Shown piece by piece: positions 34,153 to 46,090 of a stretch of DNA of 64,000 bases. The position numbers and the translations under genes are program-made. The notes beneath the pieces are model-generated. The model was not told the origin of the DNA and did not search any database. It worked only from the letters and a program-made list of their open reading frames with translations. The DNA lies in contig JARKIP010000051.1 in NCBI GenBank assembly GCA_029990175.1, positions 1 to 64,000 on the forward strand, read 5' to 3'. The stretch comes from Petunia secreta. Taxonomy: Eukaryota > Streptophyta > Magnoliopsida > Solanales > Solanaceae. Within the stretch, counting starts at the first letter, position 1, and each line of letters begins with the position of its first letter.

Positions 34153-37100
34153 ATGGCTGACAAAAGCGAAAATCTTAATGAACGGGATGACGTTCCGTCG
34201 AACCAACAGTCCACATCACCAATAACAACTGAAGCGTTCCAAGCTTTTGTTGTCAACGCACTAAAATCTCTCCAAGATCGACAGAATGAGCAAATCAATA
34301 TTAATGCCGAATTCCGCACCTCGTTGGAAGCGAGGAATAGCATAGCACTTAATGGCACCCAGCCTTCGGCTCCAAGTGGAGGCATCCCGACCTTCGTTCC
34401 TATGGGCGCGATAATAGGGGGACCTCACAACGGAGCCACGTCTGGGGGTTCGAGAAATGTACCAGGCACAACGCCACACTTCGGGACGATTCCCACCGTG
34501 GCTGAAACAACATCTTCGGTCGACGTTGAGAGGTTGACCAGGGAGATTGAAGCACGCATCGGGGCACGCGTTGAAGCTCGCATCGAGGCTCGCATAGAAA
34601 AGCGCCTCGAGAGCGTACCGGGGATAACAAAAATCGAAGATGAGCTTGACATAGATCTGTACAGGGAGTTGCCCTTCAAGCCCGAAGCGGCTCCAGCCCC
34701 AACTCCCAAGAATTTCAAGCTCATGTTTTTAAAGAAGTATGATGGGACCACTGATCCCAAAGAACATGTAAGGGAATACATGGCAATGGTAAAGTGCAAT
34801 GACTTAACGATGATAGAGCTCGACTCAATGTTCTTAAAAAAGTTTGGCGAATCCTTTGAGAGGAGCGCTACGATGGTACATGTGTCTACCAGCAGGGTCG
34901 ATTTCCACCTTCAAGGAAATGACCAACGCCTTCGTTAAGGCACACACCGGGGCCCAAAAAATCCTCCAAAGGAAGGACGATATATGCGAGGTTAAACAAC
35001 GGCCCGGTGATCCACTTAAGGAGTTCCTTGAGCGCTTTCATGCTGAGCGCATGGAGCTACATCGGATGGATGATACTTTAGCCATCATGGCATTTGAAAA
35101 GGGTATCAATGTTCGCTATTCTGACGCCGCTGCTGAATTGCGAAAGGAGCTCCAACAATACCAAGTGTTGACGTGTGAGGATCTAACAAGCAAGCTTACT
35201 CCAAGATCAGATTGGAGGAAGCCAAGTTTAAAAGCCGAGGTTACAATTATAAGAACCGAGGCGAATCCTCACACCGCACCGAGGCGCCGCGAGGAAATCC
35301 GAAGGGGAGATACGAACCATACACCTCTACAAGGCAACCTGTCAACCAAAGGCTAGGAAAATCCTTTGAAAACTCATTCACCAGCCCACACATAAGCCAA
35401 CGGCTCGGAGGAAAGGTTCACTCCAACACGAACCAAAGAAATTCCTCAAGCCCAGCTTCAGTCTCGAAGAAGGAATTACCTCGGATCCCTGACTACAATT
35501 TCAACATATCAACCACGGAGCTGGTCAACGTAGTCAAGGGGACTGCCGGGGTAAGATTGCCCAAGGACATGAGAAATCCAGCAGATAAGAGAGACCATAA
35601 CTTGCACTGTATGTTCCACGCGGATTATGGTTACCGAACCGAGGATTGCAAAGAATTGCACCTCGAGGTGGCTCATTTGTTGAAGAAAGGAGTGTTGGCC
35701 GAATTCCTTATTGACAAGGGGAAGGACAATTACTCCAAGAACCGAGGCGATGGGCAACCACCTCGGGCTCCACCCTCAGAGAGAGTTGTGAACGTCATCT
35801 CTGGGGGATCAGAGGTGAACGGGGTGAATTTCGCAGCTGCGAAGAAATTCGCCAAATTATCGATCACCATGGAAAAGAGAACCCGAGTTGGCGGCTCGGG
35901 TAAAGAGATTGTATTTGACGATGATGACTGTGATGGGATGATGTTCCCCCATCACGATGCCTTGGTCATCATGTTAAGAATCAACGACCCGACATCAAGC
36001 GAGTATTGATCGACCCCGGTAGCTTGGTCAATATACTCAGCTACGGGGCTGTTAAGAAGATGTGGCTCAAAGGGGAAGTTGTCCCCAAAGCAACAGTGCT
36101 AACTGGCTTCAACAACTCTATAGAAAAGACTTTGGGTGAGATTACACTCAAAACATTTGCTGAAGGAGTAAGCAAGGAAATGTTGTTCCAAGTGTTACCC
36201 GAGGACATGGCATACAATGTGATCCTCGGCAGGCCATGGATCCACTCCATGGAGGCTGTTCCTTCCACACTGCATCAAGTGATCAAATTCTCTATGCCTT
36301 TTGGGGGTTCGATCAATCAAAGGAGAGCAACGAGTAGCAAGGGAGTTCTACTCGGTTGAGTTAAAAAGTAGAGTCACCCCGACCGGGCCAAAACAATAGC
36401 AATTAACGCAACCGAGATCAAACGAGGATGACCTCCGAGGTGAAGTTGAAAAGATCCCGGTTTGCGTTCAAGAGTCTCGGAAACAAAAAGCCGAGGACTC
36501 CACCATTGAGGAATTGGAGTCTTTCTCACTATTGAAAGATTTTCCCGAGAGAAAAGTATTTATCGGCTCGGAGTTGGACCCGGAGTCGAAGAAGGCAATC
36601 ATTGAAGTTTTAAAGTCCAACAACGATTGCTTCGCTTGGTCTCATTCAGACATGATTGGTATCGATCCGGAGATCATGACCCACAAGCTGAATGTAGACC
36701 CAAAGTTCACCCCGGTGAAGCAAAAGAAGAGACCTCACGCCGGGGTTAAAAAGAAGCAATCGAAGATGAAACCACAAAGTTGCAAGAAAATGGTTTCATA
36801 AGGAAGGTAAAATACCCCGAATGGCTGGCTAATGTGGTCGTCGTACCGAAGAAAAATGGCAAGTGGAGGATGTGTGTAGATTACACTGATTTGAACAAAG
36901 TCTGCCCCACATATTCCTACCCATTGCCATAAATAGATAGGTTAATAGACTCCACAGCTGTACACAAACTATTAACATTCTTGGATGCTTATTCGGGTTA
37001 CAACCAGATTCTCATGGACCCGAAGGACGAAGAAAAAACCTCGTTCATCACTGACCGAGGTACTTTCGGCTATAAAGTGATGCCATTCGGTATGAAAAAT

Positions 37101-39743
37101 GCAGGGGTGAATTATCAAAGGTTGGTGTGTCGCATGTTCAAAGAGTATATTGGAAAATCTATGGAGGTCTACATAGATGATATGCTCATCAAATCGGTTC
37201 GAATGGAGGACCATTTGAATCATCTAAGGGAAGCTTTTGTTGTTCTGAGGCAGTATGACATGAAGTTAAATCATGAGAAGTGTACCTTCGGTGTTGGGTC
37301 AGGCAAATTCTTGGGATTCATTATCTCCGAGCGAGGTATCAAAGCAAATCCTGACAAGATCAAAGCTATCGAGGAAATCCCCGAAGAGCTGACCGTGGTG
37401 AAAGAAGTTCAGCGCTTAACTGGCCTAATCGCTGCCTTGAGTCGTTTCATCTCAAGGTCCTCGGAGCGATGCAACAAATTCTTCTCTGTTTTGAGAAAGA
37501 ACAACCACTTCGAATGGACACCGGAGTGTAAAGAGGCGCTGAAATATTTGAAATGTTACTTGGCTAACGCGTCGTTGCTCGCCAAGCCTAAGGATGGTGA
37601 AACATTGCTGGTTTATTTGGCTGTGTCCGAGGTATCAGTCAGCGCGGTCCTGGTTCAGGAGGAAGATGGCAAGCAACAACCCATCTACTATGTGAGCAAG
37701 ACACTCCTCGATGCTGAAACCAGGTACCCACACTTGGAAAAACTAGCACTTGCTTTAATTGTTACTGCCCGAAAACTACGACCCTATTTCCAATGTCACC
37801 CAATAGCGGTAGTTTCAACTTTCCCCTTGAGAAGTATATTGCACAAACCGGAGTTATCGGGGAGGTTATCAAAGTGGGCGGTAGAATTAAGCGAATATGA
37901 CTTCACCTATCAGCCCCGAACAACCATCAAATCTCAAGTTTTTGCCAACTTCGTAGCTGATTTTAGTGTTTGGATTCTACCCGAAGCCGAAAAGGAGAAC
38001 TCAATATCGAAAGGAACGGCTTCGGGGCTTTGGATACTTCATACCGATGGGGCAACCAACTCCAAGGGTTCAGGGTTAGGCATAGTCTTGAAAGCACCCA
38101 CCGGGGAGAAAATCAGGCATTCGGTTCGATTAAAAAAAGTGACCAATAATGAGGCGGAATATGAAGCGGCTCTAGCAGGTTTGGAGTTGGCTAAGGAAAT
38201 GGGGGTGGAGAGAATTGAGCTAAGATGCGACTCTCAATTAGTGATGAACCAAGTGCTCGGCGAATACACGGCTCGATAGCCCAGAATGCAGCTATTCTTA
38301 GACCGAGCACAAAGGATTTTAGCATAATTCCAAGAGTGGAAAATCAAGCAAGTGCCTCGGGAGGAGAATACCGAGGCTGATGCCCTGGCAAATTTGGGTT
38401 CGGCGGTCGATGAAGCCCACTCGGGGACTGATTCCGTGGTTCGGCTGTTGTCCGCGCAAATGAGAGAAATGAAATTGCAGGACAACTCGGTGGAAAACAG
38501 ATGGGATTGGCGAAGTAAGTTCATCTCTTACTTCGACTCGGTGACTGTTCCCCAAGATAAAAAGGAGGCCAAAAAGTTGAGGACCCAAGTAGCTTCATAT
38601 CACTTGATCGAGGGTAATTTGTACAAGAGGTTATATTGCGGCCCGATGGCCAAGTGTTTGGGTCCCGATGAGGCTGGATATGTGATGGCTGAGGTGCACG
38701 AAGGCGAGTGTGGCAATCACTCGGGGGGAAAATCCTTGGTGCACAAATTACTAAGAGCTGGGTATTATTGGCCCCACCATTAGTGCAGATGCAAAGGCCT
38801 TCGTGCAAAAATGTGATAAGTGCCAACGCCACGCGCGGATGATCCACCAATAGGCCGAACCTCTGCATTCGGTGGTATCACCATGGCCTTTCATGAAATG
38901 GGGGATGGATGTTGTGTGCCCATTACCAAAGGGAAAAGGTGGTGTTCGCTTCATCCTCGTGTTAACCGATTATTTTACTAAATGGGTGGAAGCAAAAGCT
39001 CTTACCAAAATCAAACAAAAGCAGGTAATCGATTTCATCAAGAAAAACATCATCTACAGGTTCGGTGTACCGAGGGAAATCGCCTGCGACAATGGTAAAC
39101 ATTTCATGGGAGCAACCATCACTAATTTCTTCAAATAATGGGGAATCAAAAGAATTGCTTTGACCCCCTATCATCCAAGTGCCAATGGCCAAGCTGAATC
39201 TTCAAACAGAATTATAATCGAAAATCTCAAGAAAAGGCTCGATGAGAAAAAGGGTCCCTGGCCCGAGGAGTTGCCAGGTGTGTTGTGGGCCATGCGGACA
39301 ATGGAGAAGAACAGCACCGGTGAGACTCCTTTTTCACTTGCTTATGGTATGGACTCCCTCATCCCCGTGGAAGTGGGCGAACCAAGTCTTCGGTACGCCC
39401 ACACCAACGAAGATGCAAATCAACAGGCTATGCGCATAGAGTTGGATCTGCCCGAGGAGAAAAGAGATTTGGCTTTAGTTCGGCTAGTCGCCCAAAAAAG
39501 GCAGATCGAAACATACCTCAACAAGAAAGCCAACTTAGAGACTTATAAAGTTGGAGATTATGTGGTATAGGCCACAAACCAGTCAACGAAGGAAGAAAAC
39601 GGGAGAAAGCTTGTTGCGAATTGGGAAGGACCTTACAGGGTCAAAGCAATTGTTGGGAAAGGATCTTATCAAATTGAAGATCTACAAGGTGTGGCCAAAC
39701 CCTTAAATTGGAACATCTCCAATTTAAAGCGGTACTACTTCTA
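34153..39743 (+). pseudogene. gag-pol of element D (Tat lineage), several frameshifts and stops
   Basis: Gag starts at MADKSENLNE and runs to KKYDGTTDPKEHVREYM. It then shifts frame near 34840 (LRGALRWYMCLPAGSISTF) and again near 35210. The protease shows LIDPGSLVNIL and NVILGRPWIHSM, where DPGS is usual for this lineage. RT shows KNGKWRMCVDYTDLNK, FLDAYSGYNQILM and YIDD at the catalytic site, with a TAA stop near 36930 (PLP*IDRL). RNase H, then the second RNase H (LHTDGATNSKGSGLGIVLK, NNEAEYEAALAGL), follow up to 38279. Integrase has the H-H-C-C region (HEGECGNHSGG), the core GVPREIACDNGKHF and YHPSANGQAESSN, and ends WEGPYRVKAIVGKGSY to a stop near 39743. Additional stops lie near 38277, 38323, 38782 and 39136. 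Confidence 0.9.
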
Positions 39744-39929
39744 ATCGAGGTAAATATCCCTTGCTCATTTAAAAATTTTTACCTACAGCCTCGAGCAGAA
39801 AAACGCTCCTAAAGGCTTCGATCGAAATGTACTTACTTGCTCCTCATTTCATTTTGCTTGACCTTTTCAGGAAGCAGATTAAACGATTTCCAGTGCCCGG
39901 GTCTTCATCAAGATTCGCACCCGAACACT

Positions 39930-39946
39930 GGGGGGGGGGGGGGGGG
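39930..39946. repeat. G17 homopolymer in element D
   Basis: Seventeen G directly after CCGAACACT, in the non-coding stretch between the pol stop and the antisense ORF. Its true length is uncertain. Confidence 0.95.
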
Positions 39947-40465
39947 AGTAAGGGGCGAGTTGCAACCGAGGTCAAAAATGCGCCTCCCAACTGAAGACCA
40001 TCTATTCGACAACCGGGGACTGACACCCTAGCAATAGATTTAGTACATTGTAATTTCGCCCGGTAGTGGCACATTATTAATTTATTTTTTCACCCAAGGT
40101 CCGCTTCGACTTGGTTCCATGTAAAAGCCAATTTCGGCCTGGTAATATTATCAATGAAATAAACTTCGTTTCACAACTTTATGTTTCTATAAATTTGCAC
40201 TCCGAAGTTGCACTTTAAATGCACCGACTCGAGGACGAGACGTCGTTCTAAGTTTGCATCGGTTGAATGTGATTAAGTCATGCAAGCGAGCTATTTATTC
40301 TAAAGTGTTCGGTACACACAAAAACTAACATTTAATATAAAAATACTAAGCCACTTCATTAGAAAGCCCGAAGGCTCAAAGTATTTACATTAAAAAGACC
40401 CGAAGGTCCAAAACATAAGCATTAAAAAGCCCGAAGGCTTACAAAAAAACAAAAAATGCTATCAG

Positions 40466-42717
40466 AAGTCTAAGCCTCGGGAGCATCACCTCCCTCCTCG
40501 GAGCCCCCCTCGGCATCTTCTTCATCCTCCTCATCTTCATCGTCGCTCGAGGCCTCACTTGATGAGAGGTCATCAATGATAGCTTGAGCCTTTGCTGCTT
40601 TCGCCTCGGCCTTTGCAATTTCCTCCTCCAAGTTGAGCTCGCGGGCACGGCATTGCTTGAGCAGCTTCAACCGAGACTTAATAATGGCCCATTGCTTATC
40701 CAGCTCACCCTCTTGACCTTGATCTTAGCCCTATTTTTACGATCGGCAATTTCGTCCTAAAGAGCTTCGACCTCGGCCTCCCTAGCTGAAAGTTTGGAGC
40801 TCTCACCCTCCAACTTCTGAATATGGAGAACATGCTTTCTCATCTGCTCATGATGTTTTTTGGCCATCTCCTCGGCCTTGCCCTTCGCTTGAGTCAGCTC
40901 GGCACTTAGACTCGCAGCTTCAGCTTCCAGCCTCGAGCGCTCAGCTTGGAACTCAGCATCGAGGGCATGAATTTTTTCCTCGGAGGAAGCTTTAGCCTCA
41001 AGCAAAATCGGACTGGGACTTGGCTAATCTAGCTTTCAATTCTGCTATTTGCGCCATGAAGCTGTCCTTCTGCTTGTCCCAAGCTCGAGCCACACGCTGC
41101 ACCTCCTCGACTTTCGCAGTCTCGAGCTCAATAGCTCTCAACGACAGGACAAGCGCTGGGAGAAAGTTTGTCAAAGATCAGCATGAAGGAACATCCCCAA
41201 AAAAGAAGTGAATTTAAAGATCGAAGCTTACTCTGAGAGCATTGGCGGAGAAGGTAGTGAATAGATGAGCTGGAGGGAATGATTGCACCACTTTATCCTC
41301 TTCGGGGCCAAGCAGGGGCATAAGGCTCAGTATATCGCCTCGAGTGCTTGACAACAAATTTGAAGAAGTAGGCACCTTGAGCTTTCGAAAGGACCCAACC
41401 GAGGATGAAATCCTCGCGGGTTTAGATTGTGCCCGAACAGCCCCAGCCTTAGCTCTCCCCTCGGTAGCAGCAGCCCCAGCCTCTCCAACTTTGGCTTTGC
41501 CCCTAGACTTAGCAGCCACTGCCTCGGTTTTCAACCCCTGGTCCTCAAGGTCCACCACTTCAACCGCCCTTCGGATTGCCAACTCCGTGGCTGCAGCATC
41601 ATCGGGCTCATCGATTAGCCTCCGGCGCAACCTCGGGCCTAATAGAAGTCACTTCCTTTGTGCGAGGAGGCACAGATCGGGAGGGTTTCTTGGAGGTTTC
41701 CCTCTTTCTTTTCACGCCTACCAAAGGTAACCTGAAAATTTTTTGATAAGTAAAGAATGAAGAGAAGCAAAGATCAGCAAGATGACTAAGAATGGTGGTT
41801 ACCTTTGGAGGACCCCTGACCGAGGGCCCTCTTTGAAACTTTTGAAGACTTTGCAGCCTTCAACTCCTTCAAATCACCCGCCACCGAAGCCAGATTGTCA
41901 TCTGACTCGGTTTCATCTTCATCCTTCTTCTTCTTCTTTTCATCTTTCTTCTTCTTCTTGTTTTTCTTCGTGTTGACAACACGGTTTGAAAAACCTGACA
42001 CCGAAGAGAGGAAGGTCAGTAAATGAAACAAAGACCTCAAAACAAAACGTCAAGTAAAACTTCATAAGGAGCTTACCATGCCATTTACACTGCCAACCAA
42101 ATTCGGCAGCCATCTTCATCCACGTTCTTTCTGGGCGCTCACGAACCCCGGTCATTGCTTTCACCCATTCAGTCAACCCCTCGGGAGGTATGATGTCAAC
42201 CTTGTTGGCTAAGAGTAACAATGAAACGGGGTTAGCAAGCATGAATGATCACCGAGGATGAAATAAAATGAAAGGACACTTACGTGTGTTGTTCCATCGC
42301 TCGGGGAAATTGGGCTCGGCGGATAAGACAATAGTCTCCATAAGGATATAGCGATCGCTCCAGCCTCGGTCCCTATGGTCCTCGCTCTTATGGAGGAGCG
42401 CAAATTTGCCTCGGTTGTTTAAGGCCATAGCCCCGGCCTTGTGAAAGTAAGGATAGTAGAGGGAGATGAGATGCTACAAAGTGAAGTCAACCCCGGCCTT
42501 CTTGCTCAGCCAATCCACGCACTGAACAACTCTCTAAACGCCAGGGCCTAGTTGAGCCAAGCATAAATTGTATGCTCGGCAAAAATCGTCGATGATCCTA
42601 TGAACAGGAAGGGAGAAACCGAGGGTGAAAGGGTAAGTATAAACAAAAGAAACAAGTGCAACTTCAAAGTTGGAAGAGTTGATGAACCAAATGATACAAA
42701 CCCAACAAGGGCACACC
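40466..42717 (-). pseudogene. Antisense extra ORF of element D (putative plant transposon/gag-like protein), spliced
   Basis: Read on the minus strand. The first visible exon (42717-42284) encodes YYPYFHKAGAMALNNRGKFA and DRYILMETIVLSAEPNFPER, ending at a GTAAGT donor. The next exon begins near 42212 after a TTACTCTTAG acceptor and encodes NKVDIIPPEGLTEWVKAMTG and MAAEFGWQCKWHG to a donor near 42078. Then come a Lys/Asp-rich exon (about 42000-41802), a further exon (about 41730-41234) and coiled-coil/acidic segments (40757-41005; 40470-40670, ending in an Asp/Glu run). This matches the transposase-like antisense ORFs known between pol and the 3' LTR in Tat elements. Two stops in the first exon show decay. 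The 5' end is cut at the junction with element E. Confidence 0.7.
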
Positions 42718-45700
42718 TAGACAATGACATATCACTCTACATCTATCAAGGAGCTTGAGTCTAGAATGAGCCAACTAGCACATCAAGTCAATCCAAGGCC
42801 GCAAGGAACACTACCAAGTAATACAGTAGTGAATCCTGAAAGAGGCGGTAAAGACCAAGTGATGGCAATCAAAACTCGAAGTGGCAAGATATATGAAGAT
42901 CCAAAAGCCAAGAATAAAGATGATGCAAAAATGGAAGTGCAAGATGATCATGTGGTTGTCGAGTGGAATAATAATGAAGCTATTGGAGAGGAGATGGTGC
43001 AAGAAAAAGAGGAGAGGCAAAATGATGTGTTTGTGCACGAAAATAATGATGGTGTTCTAGAAGTCACGAAAGAGCCTATCCACCAAAACTCCACTACCCA
43101 GATGGCCAAACAAAAGAAAACTCCACTACCTAAAGAGAGCCATCCTAACCCGAGCTCCATTCCCAAAATACCCATTCATTTTCCACAAAAGAGAAATAAA
43201 CAAAGAGAGATATCCATGCAAAGAAAATTAGGGATAAGATTGCAAGCACTTCCATCAACATTCCATTGGTTGATGCATTGGGTAAAATGCCTAATATTGC
43301 TAAGCTCATGAAAGACTTGGTGACCAAGAACACATATGGAGATTTCAAGACAGTCAAAGTTACTCATCAAGTTAGTGTAATTGTGTCAAAATATATGGCA
43401 CCAAAGATGGAAGATCCCGGAGATTTTACCATTCCATGTACTATTGGTGGGAGACATTTTAAGAAAGCCTTGTGTGACCTTGGGGCTAGTATCAATTTGA
43501 TTCCATATGTGGTGTACAAGACTTCGGACAACAATGTGCCGAGACCAGCAACAATGAACTTGAAAATGGCCGATCATTCCATGAAGAGCCCAATTAGGGC
43601 GATTGATAATGTGTTGGTGCATGAAGGTGGAAAAATTCGTCTTTCCGGCGGATTTTTTCATTCTTGATTGTCTCGTAGATTTTGATGTACCTATTATTCT
43701 TGGGCGACTGTTCTTGGCTACCGGAAGAGCTCTTTATGAAGTAGAGAGGGGTGAGCTCACTTTTAGATTCAATAGAGACAAAGTCGTTTTCCATATTTGC
43801 AAGGCTTTGAAGAAACCAATGGATGATGATGCTACTTGTTCTTATATTGATGTGGCGGTTGATGCCCTTGTGGAAAAGAAAGTGTCTTAGCTAGTCAAGA
43901 AGACACATTGGTGGTGGTGATTTGGATTATGGATGTGGAAGATGAAAAAAGTGTGGCGGAGGTAGTAAAGGCGTTAGAGGCCTTTAGATCAAAACCTTAT
44001 GTACCCAAAAAGCTATCATTAGACCTCAAAAATCGAGAAACTCCACCTACAAAACCATCCATCAGAGAACCACCAAAAATTGAACTGAAAGTCCTACCAT
44101 CCCTCTTGAGATATACATTCCTCGTTCCAAACTCCACTCTACCCATAATCATTTAATCTCACTTAACCAAAACCCAAGAATCCAAACTTTTTGAAGTGGT
44201 GAAAAGGAGAATCAAAGCTATTGGGTGGACCTTGGAAAATATAAGGGGGATTGACCCGGGGGTGTGTGCTCACAAAATCTTACTTGAAGAAGGGTGTAAG
44301 ACGAGTGTGGAACATCAAAGGAGATTTAATCCTCTTATGCAAAAAGTAGTGAAAAAAGAGATCATTAAATGTCTTGATGCGAGTGTGATAGTTCCATTGT
44401 CCAATAGCAAGTGGGTGTCACCCGTGCAATTTGTACCCAAGAAATAGGGAATGACGGTGGTTCATCACGAGAAAGAAGAGTCCATTGCCAAAAAAATCGG
44501 GACCGGATGGATATTATGCATGGATTATCAGAAGCTAAACACCGCAATAAGGAAGGATCATTTTCCTTTGCCTTTCATTGATCAAATGCTTGATCGGTTG
44601 GCGGGTCGAGCTTACTATTTCTTCTTGGATGGATACTCCGGCTATAATCAAATATCCAAAGAAGCCGAGGACCAAGACAAGAGTACTTTCACTTGTCCCT
44701 ATGGCACTTTTGCATTTTGCAAGAAGTTATTTGGTCTTTGCAATGCCCCCACCACCTTCCAAAGATGTATGCTAGCTCTTTTCCATAACATGGTGGAGAA
44801 TTTTCTTGAAGTTTACGTGGATGATTTCTCGGTAGATGGAGATTCATTCAATGATTGCTTATCAAACTTGAAGAAGGTGCTAGGAAGGTGTGAAGAAACA
44901 CGGCTTGTAATAAATTGGGAAAAGTGTCATTTTCTAGTGCAAGAAGGCATAGTGTTGGGACACAAAGTTTCTAAAAAGGATATTGAGGTGGATCAAGCGA
45001 AGATAGAAGTGATTTCAAAGCTTCCACCTCCAATGACTGTGAAGGGTGTTCGAAGCTTCTTGGGGCATGCACGATTCTATTATCGCTTTATCAAAGACTT
45101 CTCCAAAATTTTAAATTCTATGTGCAAGCTTTTGGAGAAGGATGCCAAGTTCGTGTTTGACAAGGCTTGCTTAGAAGCTTTTGAAGAAGTAAAGAGAAGG
45201 CTAACAACCGCACCAATCATTGTGAGTCCTAATTGGGAGCTTCTATTTGAGCTCATGTGTGACGCAAGTGATGTGGCCTTAGGAGCCGTGCTAAGTCAAC
45301 GGGTAGAAAAGATGTTTCATCCAATTTATTATGCAATAAAGACAATGAATGGAGCTTAAATGAATTACACGGTGACAGAGAAAAAGCTTTTGGAAATAGT
45401 GTTTGCTTTTGAAAAGTTCCAGCCATATTTGGTGGGGTCAAACGCAATTGTTCATACCGATCACTCAGTCATCCGGTATTTGATGGCAAAGAAAGATTCC
45501 AAAGCAAGCCTTATCCGGTGGGTGTTGGTACTCCAAGAGTTTGACATTGAAGTGATTGATAGAAACTGGACCAAAACCAAGTGGTGGATCATTTGTCACG
45601 GCTAGAGGAAAAAGGTCGCCCGAAAGAAAAAGTCGAGGTGAATGTTGCATTTCCGGATGAGATAATCTTAGCCGTGTCTTGGGAACAAATCTCTTGGTAT

Positions 45701-46090
45701 GGTGACCTAGCCAATTTCATAGTTGGGGGGAGTCTATTCCGAAGACTTCACATTCTACCAAAAGAAGAAGCTAGCTAAAGATGCAAGATTCTATTATTGG
45801 GATGAACCCTACCTTTTTAGGGTGTGTGTTGATGGAATCATCCGGGGATGTGTTGCCTAATCCGAACAAGAGGCCATTATAGAAGGGTGTCATTCTTTGC
45901 CTTATGGGGGACATCATGGTGGAGTGAGGACGGCCGCTAAGGTGTTACAATGTGGCTTCTTTTGACCAACTTTGCACAAGGATGCCCATGCTCGGGTGAA
46001 AAATTGTGATCAATGTTAACGGATAGGTGGAATCTCAGAAAGCACGAAATGCCAATGAATCCTATCGTTGAAGTGGAGCTATTTGATTAT
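42718..46090 (+). pseudogene. Athila-type Ty3/gypsy gag-pol fragment E
   Basis: Truncated at both ends. It starts within gag (RMSQLAHQVNPRPQGTLPSN, MAIKTRSGK). The protease shows FTIPCTIGGRHFKKALCDLG with DLGAS and, after a frameshift near 43640, FVFPADFFILD and PIILGRLFLATGRAL. RT shows GWILCMDYQKLNTAIRKDHF, FLDGYSGYNQI, CPYGTFAFCKKLFGLCNAP and the catalytic YVDD. RNase H shows NYTVTEKKLLEIVFAFEKFQ and VHTDHSVIRYLMAKKD. The integrase zinc domain begins EGCHSLPYGGHHGG and stops at NPIVEVELFD near 46090. The integrase core is missing. Frameshifts near 43270, 43640 and 45580 and stops near 43890, 44448, 45358 and 45860 show it is dead. Confidence 0.88.

Larger units (their letters stand above)
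33503..42717 (+). mobile_element. Tat-lineage Ty3/gypsy retrotransposon D, 3' truncated
   Basis: A 556-bp 5' LTR is followed by a primer-binding site, gag, protease, RT, RNase H, a second (archaeal-type) RNase H, integrase and then an antisense extra ORF. The second RNase H and the antisense ORF are hallmarks of the Tat lineage. No 3' LTR is found. At about 42718 the sequence switches abruptly to the unrelated Athila-type element E. Frameshifts and stops make it non-autonomous. Confidence 0.9.

Noticed and set aside
36006..36359. DPG instead of DSG/DTG in the element D protease as a lost active site
   Set aside because: DPGS is, to my knowledge, common in this gypsy lineage, so it is not evidence of inactivation. 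The stops and frameshifts are.
41926..41965. TTC-rich microsatellite
   Set aside because: It encodes the Lys-rich stretch of the antisense ORF of element D on the minus strand, so it is better explained as coding remnant.
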